A stretch of DNA of 64,000 nucleotides from Mycobacterium sp. D16Q13 (lineage in GTDB: Bacteria; Actinomycetota; Actinomycetes; Mycobacteriales; Mycobacteriaceae): positions 372,001 through 436,000 of the forward strand of contig NZ_MAEW01000003.1 in the NCBI RefSeq assembly GCF_002013375.1, given 5' to 3'. A program made the translations under genes and the position numbers. Within the stretch, counting starts at the first letter, position 1. Every line of letters begins with the position of its first letter. Shown piece after piece: positions 27,942-36,316 of the stretch. The notes below the pieces were generated by a model that saw only the letters and a program-made list of their open reading frames with translations, was not told where the DNA came from and did not search any database.

Positions 27942-29140
27942 CAGAACTCACTTCGCTTCGCGAAGGCACCGTTGTAGAGGTACTGCAGAGTGTCAGGAGC
28001 GTTGACTTGCAGCTCCTCCAACGGCTTGTACGGGATATACGCGTTATCGGTCACCAGGAAGGGCGATCGGTACCACGACCCGTTTTGCGCCTTGGTGGGA
28101 ATATTCGGGAGGCCACGGCAATTGGGGCCACCGGAGCCGTTCACGATGGGCAGGCTATCCGGATAGGTATAGACCGGTGCGCCGAGCGGAAAGCTGTTGC
28201 TCAGGAATAGACCGGGCCGCACACCGCCGATGAGCGGGGTGAAGGTCACCAATGCCTTGGAGATCGCCTGCAGCGTGCAGGGAATCTCCGGCGAGTATCT
28301 ACCGAGCAGCGTGATGGGGGCGCGCAGTCGTTGCAGCGCCGCGGTGAGGTCCTTCTCGGCCGGAGCCAGGGTTTCGTATCCGTTGTTACCCAGTCCAATT
28401 GCCGCAAGCAGTGTGGCCTTGAGATCCTGCTGTTGATCCACGATAGTGCGGCTCAGCGTCGGCAGATTGTCGAGGATGCGCACGATATCCGGAGCGGCAT
28501 CGCCATAGATCTGCCCTACCTGACCAGCCTTCTGAAAATCCTGTTGCAGGGCAGGAAGTTTGGGATTCAGTTGATCCAGGTATTGATCGAGCTCGACGAG
28601 ACCCTGCCCGAAATTGTCTCCGTTGCCGCGCAACCCTTCACCGACGGCGGTCAGGGTGGCGTTGAGATTGACCGGATCGATCTTTCCGAGCAGTCGCGTC
28701 AGGTTCTCGAACACCGTGTTGACTTCCAGGGCCACCGCCTCGGCGGTTACCGTCGCCCCCGCTCGCAGCGGCGAGCTCGACGGCTGTTGCGGGGCAAGAA
28801 ATTCCACCGACTTCGCACCAAAGATGGTGGTACCCGCGATACGCACCGTGGCATTGGACGGAATCAGCCGCAGATCTTTGGCATTGACCGCGAGCTCCAA
28901 CTTGGCCTGTTCGTTGGCATAGGAGATCGACTTGACCTTGCCAATCTGCAGTCCGTGGAACTTGACCTTGCCGCCCTCTTCCATCACCAGGCCCGCGCGG
29001 GGCGAGACGACAGTGATGGGCTTGGTGTCGGAGAAGGCGTCGTTGTACGCCAGGTAGGTCAACACAGTCAGCGCCACCAACACGGCGGCGAGCACCGTGC
29101 CGGCTAGCCGGACGGACCGGCGCGACGAGTCTCCTGACAT
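27941..29140 (-). CDS. mce4A: MCE family protein Mce4A
   Basis: A 399-residue Mce subunit with a membrane helix (LAGTVLAAVLVALTVLTYLAY, about 12-32), MCE domain (ITVVSPRAGLVMEEGGKVKFHGLQIGKVKSI, about 42-72) and helical region, with a C-terminal part holding two cysteines. ATG 29140 (MSGDSSRRSVRL) has AGGA ten bases upstream and lies 7 bases after the yrbE4B stop. Part of the Mce4 sterol transporter. Confidence 0.94.
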   Translation of the reverse strand: MSGDSSRRSVRLAGTVLAAVLVALTVLTYLAYNDAFSDTKPITVVSPRAGLVMEEGGKVKFHGLQIGKVKSISYANEQAKLELAVNAKDLRLIPSNATVRIAGTTIFGAKSVEFLAPQQPSSSPLRAGATVTAEAVALEVNTVFENLTRLLGKIDPVNLNATLTAVGEGLRGNGDNFGQGLVELDQYLDQLNPKLPALQQDFQKAGQVGQIYGDAAPDIVRILDNLPTLSRTIVDQQQDLKATLLAAIGLGNNGYETLAPAEKDLTAALQRLRAPITLLGRYSPEIPCTLQAISKALVTFTPLIGGVRPGLFLSNSFPLGAPVYTYPDSLPIVNGSGGPNCRGLPNIPTKAQNGSWYRSPFLVTDNAYIPYKPLEELQVNAPDTLQYLYNGAFAKRSEF

Positions 29141-29147
29141 GTGGTTC

Positions 29148-30008
29148 CTAGCCCGAGAGATTGAAGTTGCCGGACCCGCCGTAGACGGCAAGTGAGATGA
29201 ACAGGGTGACAAGCACAACCACGATGAGGGAGGTGCGTACGGCCTGACCGACCGCGACACCCACACCCACCGGGCCGCCGGAGGCATTGAATCCGTAACT
29301 GGTGTGCACCAGCATCACGACCACCGACATGACGATCGCCTGCAGAAACGACCACAGCAGATCGGTGGGCACCAAGAAGGTGTTGAAGTAGTGGTCGTAC
29401 ACACCCGGGGACTGGCCGTTGATCATCACTGTCGTGGCGCGCGATGCGAAGAACGCCGCCAGCACCGACAGCGAATACAGCGGGACGATGGCGATAAGCC
29501 CGGCCACCAAACGGGTGGATACCAGATACGAAACCGCGTGGACCGCCATCGTTTCCAGGGCGTCGATCTCCTCCGAGACGCGCATGGCGCCGAGCTGGGC
29601 GGTCGTTCCGGCACCGATCGTCGCCGCCATCGCGATGCCCGCCACCACCGGAGCGATGATGCGCACGTTCAGGAACGCAGACAGGAAGCCGGTGAGCGCC
29701 TCGATGCCGATATTGCCCAGCGAGGAGTAGCCCTGTACCGCGATGACGCCACCGGACGCCAGGGTAAGGAACACGGCGACGCCGACCGTGCCCCCGATCA
29801 TCACCAGCGCACCGGTGCCCATGGTGATCTCTGCGAGCACCCGGATGGTTTCCTTGCGGTATTTCGTCAGCGCTGCGGGGATGTAGCTCAGCGACTGCGC
29901 GTAGAAAAGTGCCTGCTCGCCGAATTTGTCGAACGAGCGTCCCAGACCACGCATATACCGAACGGTATAGGAGGTCACGGTGTGCGTCGAAAGATACGGT
30001 CCGGTCAC
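29148..30008 (-). CDS. yrbE4B: YrbE4B, ABC-type permease of the Mce4 transporter
   Basis: A 286-residue integral membrane protein of the MlaE/YrbE family with about five membrane helices. The conserved EIDALETMAVHAVSYLVSTR loop (about 150-169) contacts the ATPase. It forms the inner-membrane channel with YrbE4A; the Mce-type ATPase (MceG/Mkl) is encoded elsewhere. GTG 30008 shares its G with the yrbE4A stop (TAGTG). Confidence 0.95.
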   Translation of the reverse strand: MTGPYLSTHTVTSYTVRYMRGLGRSFDKFGEQALFYAQSLSYIPAALTKYRKETIRVLAEITMGTGALVMIGGTVGVAVFLTLASGGVIAVQGYSSLGNIGIEALTGFLSAFLNVRIIAPVVAGIAMAATIGAGTTAQLGAMRVSEEIDALETMAVHAVSYLVSTRLVAGLIAIVPLYSLSVLAAFFASRATTVMINGQSPGVYDHYFNTFLVPTDLLWSFLQAIVMSVVVMLVHTSYGFNASGGPVGVGVAVGQAVRTSLIVVVLVTLFISLAVYGGSGNFNLSG

Positions 30009-30775
30009 TAGTGCTTCACCAGGACCCGCACGCCAATGGCCGTCATGACCACGTTGATGACGAACAAACAAATGAAGGCGTAGACGACGGTCTCGTTGAC
30101 CGCATCGCCGACGCCCTTGGGTCCGCCCTTGACGGTGAGCCCGCGATAACAGCCAACAAGGCCGGCGAAGATGCCGAACAGGAAGGCCTTGATCTCCGAG
30201 ATCATCAGCTCGCCCAGGCCGGTCAGCACCGTCAGGCCGTTGATGAAGGCGCCCGGGTTAACTCCCTGCAGGAACACCGAGAACACGTAGCCGCCGACCA
30301 TGCCAATGGCGCATACGAGGCCGTTCAGCAGCAGCGCGACGAAGGTCGACGCCAGCACCCGCGGTACCACGAGCCGCTGGATCGGATCGATGCCCAGCAC
30401 CTGCATCGCGTCGATCTCCTCGCGGATGGTGCGGGCACCCAGGTCGGCGCAGATCGCCGTGGCGCCGGCGCCCGCGACAACGAGCACCGTCACCACCGGA
30501 CCGAGCTGTGTCACGGTGCCGAAGGCGGTGGCTGCACCGGAGAGGTCGGCCGCACCGATCTCGCGCAGCAGGATGTTGAGCGTGAAGGCGACCAGGACCG
30601 TGAACGGGACGGCGACCAAGAGCGTCGGCAACAACGAGACCCGCGCGATGAACCACGTCTGATCCAGGAATTCCTGACCCTGGAACGGGCGGCGGAACAT
30701 GTTACGGAACGTGGCCAACGACATGGAGACGAAGCCGCCGACGGCGCGCGCCGGCGCCGCGAGCTGCTGCTTCAA
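30008..30775 (-). CDS. yrbE4A: YrbE4A, ABC-type permease of the Mce4 transporter
   Basis: A 255-residue MlaE/YrbE permease. The loop EEIDAMQVLGIDPIQRLVVPRVLAS (about 118-142) is the family's ATPase-contact helix. I prefer the TTG at 30775, because GGAGCAAAGG lies immediately upstream and the resulting start (LKQQLAAPARAVGGF) matches M. tuberculosis YrbE4A; a GTG at 30793 would add six residues. It is the first gene of the mce4 operon, with a strong promoter at 30902-30873 and a KstR box at 30967-30980. Confidence 0.94.
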   Translation of the reverse strand: MKQQLAAPARAVGGFVSMSLATFRNMFRRPFQGQEFLDQTWFIARVSLLPTLLVAVPFTVLVAFTLNILLREIGAADLSGAATAFGTVTQLGPVVTVLVVAGAGATAICADLGARTIREEIDAMQVLGIDPIQRLVVPRVLASTFVALLLNGLVCAIGMVGGYVFSVFLQGVNPGAFINGLTVLTGLGELMISEIKAFLFGIFAGLVGCYRGLTVKGGPKGVGDAVNETVVYAFICLFVINVVMTAIGVRVLVKH

Positions 30776-30872
30776 CCTTTGCTCCTGTCTCACACATCCC
30801 GGTACTGCCGAAGACTCGCCCCTATGATCCGGTTAACGATCGACGTGTACCTACCACGCTGTGAGGCGCATC

Positions 30873-30902
30873 ATATTAACGAGAAAAAATTCTTAGTGTC
30901 AA
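30873..30902 (-). promoter_or_regulatory. Putative mce4 operon promoter
   Basis: On the minus strand TTGACA (30902-30897) and TAATAT (30878-30873) are separated by 18 bases, a near-consensus housekeeping promoter about 100 bases ahead of yrbE4A. The spacer is AT-rich (AAGAATTTTTTCTCG). The KstR box lies 65 bases upstream of the -35 rather than over the promoter. Confidence 0.55.
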
Positions 30903-30966
30903 TTCATGTCCGGGCAGGCAAATCGCACGCCACGTCCACTTTATGCTGGGATTTTGGTGCGATAAA

Positions 30967-30980
30967 TAGAACCGGTTCTA
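30967..30980. promoter_or_regulatory. KstR operator (perfect palindrome) upstream of mce4
   Basis: TAGAACCGGTTCTA is a perfect 14-base palindrome fitting the KstR consensus TNNAACNNGTTNNA. It lies between the SDR gene and yrbE4A. KstR is the TetR-type repressor of cholesterol catabolism in mycobacteria, released by a steroid-CoA ligand. Confidence 0.85.
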
Positions 30981-31011
30981 ATCTTGGCCGTGCCCCGTAC
31001 CGTAACGCTTG

Positions 31012-31917
31012 TTAACCTTCAGACATCAGCGCGGTCGCCGAGAACGTTCGCTTGGGGTCATGTCCAGCAAAGAAATCGGCCAGCGCCGAATTCAGTGCCG
31101 GCGGATCCCACGCATCCAACTCCGCAGTGAACTTCGCTTCCACTGTAGGCGCTGCCAACAACGTCACGGTGGGTCCGTACACGATGAACAGCTGACCGTT
31201 CACCGCCTCGGCCGCGGGCGAGGCCAGGTAGCGCACCAAAGTCACGACGTGTTCGGGGGAAAGTGGATCGATCGAGTCCTCGGGTGCGTCACCAAAGACA
31301 TCGGCGGTCATCGCCGTACGGGCGCGTGGGGCGATGGCATTGGCCCGCACCCCGTAGCGTCCGAGGGCACGCGCGGCCGACAGCGTCAGCGCGGTGATAC
31401 CGGCCTTGGCGGCGCCGTAGTTGGCCTGCCCTTCCGGCCCCAGCAGGCCGGCTTCAGACGACGTGTTGATGAGGCGGCCGTACACCGGGGCTCCCGCGAC
31501 CTTCGACGCTCCACGCCAGTAGGTGGCGGCGTTGCGAGTCAGCAGGAAGTGTCCGCGCAAGTGCACGTGGATAACGGCGTCGAACTCCTCATCCGACATG
31601 TTGAAGAGCATCCGGTCGCGCGTGATGCCCGCGTTGTTGACCACGACATGCAGGCCACCGAGCGATTCGGCGGTGGAGATCAGCTCGTCGGCGGTCGTGC
31701 GCTCACCGATGTCACCGGCGACCGTCACACCCTTGGATCCCACAGCGGCGATCTCGTCGAGCACATCGCTGCGCTCCAGAGCGGGCGCGATGTCGTTGAC
31801 GATGACTGTCGCTCCGGATCGGGCCAGACCGATCGCCTCGGCGCGGCCGAGTCCCGCCGCGGCTCCGGTGACAATGGCGACGCGGCCACTCAGGTCGGCA
31901 TCAGCAATCGCGCTCAT
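31012..31917 (-). CDS. Short-chain dehydrogenase, 17-beta-HSD type 4-like (Rv3502c-like)
   Basis: A 301-residue SDR with the Rossmann motif VTGAAAGLGRAEA (about 17-29), NNAG around 93 and the catalytic YGAAK around 164-168. Family knowledge links the orthologue Rv3502c to oxidation of a hydroxyacyl-CoA in steroid side-chain degradation. The ATG is preceded by GAAGGGAAA. It sits downstream of fdxD (94 bases) and upstream of the mce4 operon, as in M. tuberculosis. Confidence 0.88.
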   Translation of the reverse strand: MSAIADADLSGRVAIVTGAAAGLGRAEAIGLARSGATVIVNDIAPALERSDVLDEIAAVGSKGVTVAGDIGERTTADELISTAESLGGLHVVVNNAGITRDRMLFNMSDEEFDAVIHVHLRGHFLLTRNAATYWRGASKVAGAPVYGRLINTSSEAGLLGPEGQANYGAAKAGITALTLSAARALGRYGVRANAIAPRARTAMTADVFGDAPEDSIDPLSPEHVVTLVRYLASPAAEAVNGQLFIVYGPTVTLLAAPTVEAKFTAELDAWDPPALNSALADFFAGHDPKRTFSATALMSEG

Positions 31918-32011
31918 ACAAATTTCCCTTCAGTCCCATGCTTGCGACGCACCCCCATCCCGCCGGCCCCGCGCCGCCGAGTGCGGACGGGCCGGTGATT
32001 TACGAATGCCT

Positions 32012-32203
32012 CTAGTCTTTGCGAATCAAAGCGGCGCGCGGGCACTCCGCGATCGCCTGCTCGACCAGATCTTCCTGATCGGCCGGTACTTCCTCTTGCA
32101 GGATGACGACATAGTCGTCGTCATCGACGTCGAACACCTCTGGAGCGATCCCGAGACATACCAAGTTGCCTTCACAACGGTCAGGAACTACACCGACACG
32201 CAT
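32012..32203 (-). CDS. fdxD: 3Fe-4S ferredoxin FdxD
   Basis: A 63-residue acidic ferredoxin with cysteines at 10 and 16 (CEGNLVC) and a third in the C-terminal AECPRAAL: the three-cysteine pattern of single 3Fe-4S ferredoxins that feed actinobacterial cytochromes P450. AGAGG lies 8 bases upstream of the ATG. It is divergent from fadE26 with a shared KstR box, so it is induced by sterols; candidate electron acceptor is the cholesterol 27-hydroxylase CYP125 (not in this window). Confidence 0.92.
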   Translation of the reverse strand: MRVGVVPDRCEGNLVCLGIAPEVFDVDDDDYVVILQEEVPADQEDLVEQAIAECPRAALIRKD

Positions 32204-32283
32204 TGGAAACCTCTTTCCGGCGCTGTATGACTCGGCGAGCCGACGTCATCGTCTATTTGGGCTGTATCGCCAGACTACGACAC

Positions 32284-32293
32284 GTGACCCACG
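32284..32293 (-). promoter_or_regulatory. CGTGGGTCAC box (fdxD side)
   Basis: CGTGGGTCAC read toward fdxD, followed six bases later by TAGTCT, a possible -10. An inverted copy lies at 32392-32401 on the fadE26 side of the KstR box, and a third copy precedes gabD2 (13131-13122). Confidence 0.3.
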
Positions 32294-32300
32294 ACACAAC

Positions 32301-32315
32301 CCTGGTAACACCAGG
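32301..32315. repeat. Perfect inverted repeat in the fdxD-fadE26 gap
   Basis: CCTGGT-AAC-ACCAGG, six-base arms around three bases. It is too short for a terminator without a T-run, so a second operator is possible. Function unknown. Confidence 0.35.
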
Positions 32316-32364
32316 ATCTCTGGGCTGAGTTTGTGCCGTGGCGCCGCATCTGGACTCCCTAGAC

Positions 32365-32378
32365 TAGAACGTGTTACA
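32365..32378. promoter_or_regulatory. KstR operator between fdxD and fadE26
   Basis: TAGAACGTGTTACA fits TNNAACNNGTTNNA at every fixed position. It lies 67 bases ahead of fadE26 and 161 bases ahead of fdxD, so both directions are likely repressed by KstR. Confidence 0.85.
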
Positions 32379-32391
32379 ACTCTTGTGTCAA

Positions 32392-32401
32392 CGTGGGTCA
32401 C
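32392..32401 (+). promoter_or_regulatory. CGTGGGTCAC box (fadE26 side)
   Basis: Copy of the ten-base box described at 32284-32293, oriented toward fadE26, 14 bases after the KstR operator. No clear -10 follows it. Confidence 0.25.
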
Positions 32402-32445
32402 ACCTGAGGGCTCACGACAGCCGACGGGCAGCAGAAGGAACACAC

Positions 32446-33624
32446 ATGCATATCGCCTACACGCCCGAGCAGGAAGAGCTGCGCCGCGAACTACGCGCGT
32501 ACTTCGACAAACTGCTGACCCCGGAGCGACGCGAGGCCTTGGCCTCGAATCAGGGTGAATACGGCACCGGCAACGTCTACCGCGAGACCGTCGAGCAGAT
32601 GGGTGCCGATGGCTGGCTGGCCCTGGGCTGGCCCAAGGAGTTCGGGGGCCAGGACCGTTCGGTGATGGATCAGCTGATCTTCACCGACGAGGCAGCGATC
32701 GCCGGTGCTCCGGTGCCGTTCCTGACCATCAACAGCGTCGCGCCGACGATCATGCACTACGGCTCCGACGAGCAGAAGAAGTTCTTCCTGCCCAAGATCG
32801 CCGCGGGCAAGCTGCACTTCTCCATTGGCTACTCCGAGCCGGGCGCCGGTACCGACCTCGCTTCGCTGCGTACTTCGGCCGTCCGTGACGGCGATGACTA
32901 CGTCATCAATGGCCAGAAGATGTGGACCAGCCTCATCGAGTACGCCGACTACATCTGGCTGGCGGTGCGTACCAACACCGAGGTGAAGAAGCACCGCGGC
33001 ATTTCCATGCTCATCGTGCCCACCACCGCCGAGGGCTTCTCGTACACCAAGGTCCGCACCATGGCCGGGCCCGGCACCAGCGCCACCTATTACCAGGATG
33101 TGCGTGTTCCGGTGTCGAGCCGAGTCGGTGAGGAGAACGCGGGCTGGAAGCTGGTGACCAACCAGCTGAATCATGAGCGAGTGGCCCTGGTTTCCTCGGC
33201 GCCGATCATCACGGCGCTGCGCGAGGTACGCGAGTGGGCACAGAACACCAAGGGCCCGGGCGGCCGGATCATCGATTCCGAATGGGTTCAGCTGAACCTG
33301 GCCCGCGTGCACGCCAAGGTCGAGTACCTCAAGCTCATCAACTGGGAGCTGGCCTCCAACACCGATGCCGCTCCCTCCCCCGCCGACGCCTCCGCCACGA
33401 AGGTCTTCGGCACCGAGTTGGCCACCGAGGCCTACCGTCTTCTCATGGAGGTTCTGGGGACGGCGGCAACGCTGCGTCAGGGCTCCCCCGGCGCGCAGCT
33501 GCGCGGCCGCGTCGAGCGGATGCACCGGGCCTGCTTGATCCTCACATTCGGCGGCGGCACCAACGAGGTTCAACGCGACATCATCGCGATGACCGCCCTC
33601 GGCCAGCCTGCCGCGACACGCTAG
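32446..33624 (+). CDS. fadE26: Acyl-CoA dehydrogenase FadE26 (ChsE4)
   Basis: A 392-residue acyl-CoA dehydrogenase: N-terminal helical domain, middle domain with the FAD/substrate pattern YSEPGAGTDLASLRT (about 128-142), VINGQKMWTS, and the C-terminal helical domain ending FGGGTNEVQRDIIA. In M. tuberculosis FadE26 pairs with FadE27 as an alpha2beta2 enzyme (ChsE4-ChsE5) that dehydrogenates steroid-CoA thioesters with a C5 or C8 side chain. ATG 32446 has AAGGA eight bases upstream. It is followed by fadE27 after 16 bases. Confidence 0.93.
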   Translation: MHIAYTPEQEELRRELRAYFDKLLTPERREALASNQGEYGTGNVYRETVEQMGADGWLALGWPKEFGGQDRSVMDQLIFTDEAAIAGAPVPFLTINSVAPTIMHYGSDEQKKFFLPKIAAGKLHFSIGYSEPGAGTDLASLRTSAVRDGDDYVINGQKMWTSLIEYADYIWLAVRTNTEVKKHRGISMLIVPTTAEGFSYTKVRTMAGPGTSATYYQDVRVPVSSRVGEENAGWKLVTNQLNHERVALVSSAPIITALREVREWAQNTKGPGGRIIDSEWVQLNLARVHAKVEYLKLINWELASNTDAAPSPADASATKVFGTELATEAYRLLMEVLGTAATLRQGSPGAQLRGRVERMHRACLILTFGGGTNEVQRDIIAMTALGQPAATR

Positions 33625-33640
33625 AAGGGACTGCACTGCA

Positions 33641-34738
33641 ATGGATTTCTCCCTTACCGAGGCACAGACCGATCTCGCCGGTCTGACCCGCACCATCGCG
33701 TCGGCGATCAGCACGCCGGAACGTCAGAAGGAACTCGACAAGCAGGACAGCCGGTTCGACTGGCAGCTGTGGACCAAGCTCGTCGAGGCCGACATCCTGT
33801 CCACCGCGGCACCCGAGTCGGTGGGCGGTGGGGGGTTCGGCGTCCTCGAGCAGTCCTCTATCCTCGTCGAGCTGGGCCGTGAATTGGGCGCCGTCCCGTA
33901 CCTGGAGTCGGTGGTGCTCGCGGCGGGTGCACTTGCGGCGTTCGGTTCCGAGGCGCTGCAGAATGATTGGGCCGCACCGGCTGTCGCCGGCAAGAAGGTC
34001 CTCACCATTGCGCTCGAGGGTGAGCCGGGCGAGGGACCGGTGGCCGCCCGTACCGAAGGCGCCGGCTATGTCCTGACCGGTAATCGTGTCCTGGTGCCGT
34101 TCGGCGTCGAGGCCGATGCCTACCTGGTGTCTGCCGAGACCGAGACCGGCACCGCGGTATTTCTGGTGGCGGCCGACGACGCCGGCGTCACCCAGGAAAC
34201 GTTGCACACCACCGGTAAGGACAGCTCCGCTGAGCTGATCCTCTCCGAGGTTCCCGTTCCGGCCGACCGCAAGGTCGGCGGCGTGGAGGTTGTGGAGTGG
34301 CTGCGGCTGCGGGAGTCCTTGGGCCACAGTGCCTATCAACTCGGAGTGCTGGAGCGGGCGCTGGAGCTGACTGCCGACTACGCACGCACCCGTGAGCAGT
34401 TCGGCAAGCCGATCGGCGGCTTCCAGGCGGTCGCTCAGCGGCTGGCCGACGGGTACATCGACGTCAAGGGCTTGCGCCTCACCTTGTGGCAGGCCGCATG
34501 GCGGGTCTCGGAAGATCTACCCGCCGATGTCGATGTCGCGACGGCCAAGTTCTGGGCCTCAGATGCCGGTCACCGTGTCGCGCACACCGCGGTTCACGTG
34601 CACGGCGGCGTGGGCATCGACGAAGACCACCCGGTGCATCGCTACTTCCTGGCCGCCAAGCGGGGCGAGTTCGCCTCCGGCAGCGCGACGGAGCAGCTGC
34701 GCCGTATCGGGCGCGAGCTCGCCAACACGCCTGCCTAG
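33641..34738 (+). CDS. fadE27: Acyl-CoA dehydrogenase FadE27 (ChsE5)
   Basis: A 365-residue subunit shorter than standard acyl-CoA dehydrogenases, as expected for the second member of the ChsE heteromer. C-terminal landmarks include TREQFGKPIGGFQAVAQRLAD (about 246-266) and AVHVHGGVGIDEDHPVHRYF (about 315-334). The middle-domain FAD segment is less conserved than in FadE26, consistent with the complex having composite active sites. It sits between fadE26 and fadD17 with 16- and 9-base gaps. Confidence 0.92.
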   Translation: MDFSLTEAQTDLAGLTRTIASAISTPERQKELDKQDSRFDWQLWTKLVEADILSTAAPESVGGGGFGVLEQSSILVELGRELGAVPYLESVVLAAGALAAFGSEALQNDWAAPAVAGKKVLTIALEGEPGEGPVAARTEGAGYVLTGNRVLVPFGVEADAYLVSAETETGTAVFLVAADDAGVTQETLHTTGKDSSAELILSEVPVPADRKVGGVEVVEWLRLRESLGHSAYQLGVLERALELTADYARTREQFGKPIGGFQAVAQRLADGYIDVKGLRLTLWQAAWRVSEDLPADVDVATAKFWASDAGHRVAHTAVHVHGGVGIDEDHPVHRYFLAAKRGEFASGSATEQLRRIGRELANTPA

Positions 34739-34747
34739 TATCTGGTT

Positions 34748-36292
34748 GTGAGCACCCCGGAAGACGCAACGGTCACTCAGCTGCTGATGAACCTGGCCGA
34801 TGTCGAGGACCGGGGGCTGCACTTCGAAGGTTCATTCACGTCATGGCGAGATCATGTGGCTGAAAGTCGCCGCCTGGCATCAGTATTGCGCGCACGTCTG
34901 GATCTCTCGAAGCCCCCTCATATCGGAGTTCTGCTGGAAAACACCCCGGCCTTCTCCCATCTGTTGGGCGCCGCCGCGCTCGGCGGCCTGGTCTTGGTGG
35001 GCCTCAACCCCACTCGGCGGGGTACGGCGCTGCAGCGAGATATCGACTTGGCCGACTGCCAGTTGATACTCACCGACTCCGCGAGCGCATCCCTGCTGGA
35101 TGGGGTCGACTACGTCGATATCGATTCTCTCGCTGGACAGTCCGCGGCTGCGGTGGATGTTCCCGAGGTGCGGCCGGATGACCTGTTCATGCTCATCTTC
35201 ACCTCGGGTACCAGCGGCGACCCCAAGGCCGTCCAGATCACCCACGCCAAGGTTGCCTCTGCGGGAATCATGCTGTCCACACGCTTCGGCCTCGGCACCG
35301 CGGATGTCTGCTACCTCTCGATGCCGATGTTCCATTCCAACGCGGTGCTCGCGGGCTGGTCGGTTGCCCTCGCCGCGGGAGCGTCGATTGCACTGCGGCG
35401 CAAATTCTCCGCGTCGGGCTTCATCGAGGACGTCCGCACGTACGGAGCGACATACGCCAACTACGTGGGCAAACCCATGTCGTACGTGCTGGCGACACCC
35501 GAGCAGCCCGATGATGCCGAGAACCCGCTGAAGATCATGTACGGCAATGAAGCCGCTGCCGGGGACACCGATCGATTCGCGCAACGATTCGGCGCATTTG
35601 TCATTGACGGATTTGGATCGACCGAGGGCGGCGTCGCACTGGGGTGGGCACCCGGCACTCCCCCGGGTGCCATCGGGCCACTCACGCCGGAGGTCCGCAT
35701 CCTGGACATCGAGACCGGAGAGCCCTGTCCCCCGGCAATTTTCGACGGCAGCGGCAAGTTGGTGAATGCCGCACAGGCCACCGGTGAGCTGGTGAACATC
35801 ACCGGGCCCGGGCGATTCACCGGCTACTACAAGAACCCCGAGGCCGATGCCGAACGCATGGTCGAGGGCAAGTACCGTAGCGGCGATCTCGCCTACGCCG
35901 ACGAAGACGGATACGTGTACTTCGCCGGGCGCCTGGGCGATTGGCTGCGCGTCGACGGCGAGAACCTGGGCACCGCCCCCATTGAGCGGGTACTACTGCG
36001 TCATCCGGATATCACCGAGGTGGCGGTCTACGGCATCCCCGACCCCACCGTGGGTGACCGGGTGATGGCGGCGCTGGTGGTACGCAACGGATTCCAGGCA
36101 TCCGAACTCGGCGGATTCCTTGCCGCCCAAGAGGATCTCGGCCCCAAACAATGGCCCTCATTTGTGAGGGTGAGTCAGACTCTGCCACGTACCGCGACGT
36201 TCAAGGTGATCAAGCGACAGTTGTCCGCCGAGGCGTTGGAGACCAGCGACCCGCTGTGGCGGTTCGCTGGGGGCACCTACGTGCAACCCTGA
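34748..36292 (+). CDS. fadD17: Acyl-CoA synthetase FadD17
   Basis: A 514-residue ANL-family ligase activating a carboxylate to its CoA thioester through an acyl-adenylate. Motifs: LIFTSGTSGDPKAVQITH (about 149-166), FGSTEGGVALGW (about 290), YRSGDLAYADEDGYVYFAGR (about 376-395) and the C-terminal TATFKVIKRQL lysine region. In M. tuberculosis the orthologue belongs to the cholesterol regulon and is thought to act on a steroid side-chain acid. GTG start 9 bases after fadE27; it is the last gene of that operon and convergent with the next gene. Confidence 0.92.
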   Translation: MSTPEDATVTQLLMNLADVEDRGLHFEGSFTSWRDHVAESRRLASVLRARLDLSKPPHIGVLLENTPAFSHLLGAAALGGLVLVGLNPTRRGTALQRDIDLADCQLILTDSASASLLDGVDYVDIDSLAGQSAAAVDVPEVRPDDLFMLIFTSGTSGDPKAVQITHAKVASAGIMLSTRFGLGTADVCYLSMPMFHSNAVLAGWSVALAAGASIALRRKFSASGFIEDVRTYGATYANYVGKPMSYVLATPEQPDDAENPLKIMYGNEAAAGDTDRFAQRFGAFVIDGFGSTEGGVALGWAPGTPPGAIGPLTPEVRILDIETGEPCPPAIFDGSGKLVNAAQATGELVNITGPGRFTGYYKNPEADAERMVEGKYRSGDLAYADEDGYVYFAGRLGDWLRVDGENLGTAPIERVLLRHPDITEVAVYGIPDPTVGDRVMAALVVRNGFQASELGGFLAAQEDLGPKQWPSFVRVSQTLPRTATFKVIKRQLSAEALETSDPLWRFAGGTYVQP

Positions 36293-36316
36293 CGCCGAGT
36301 GAGTGGCAGGTAAAAG

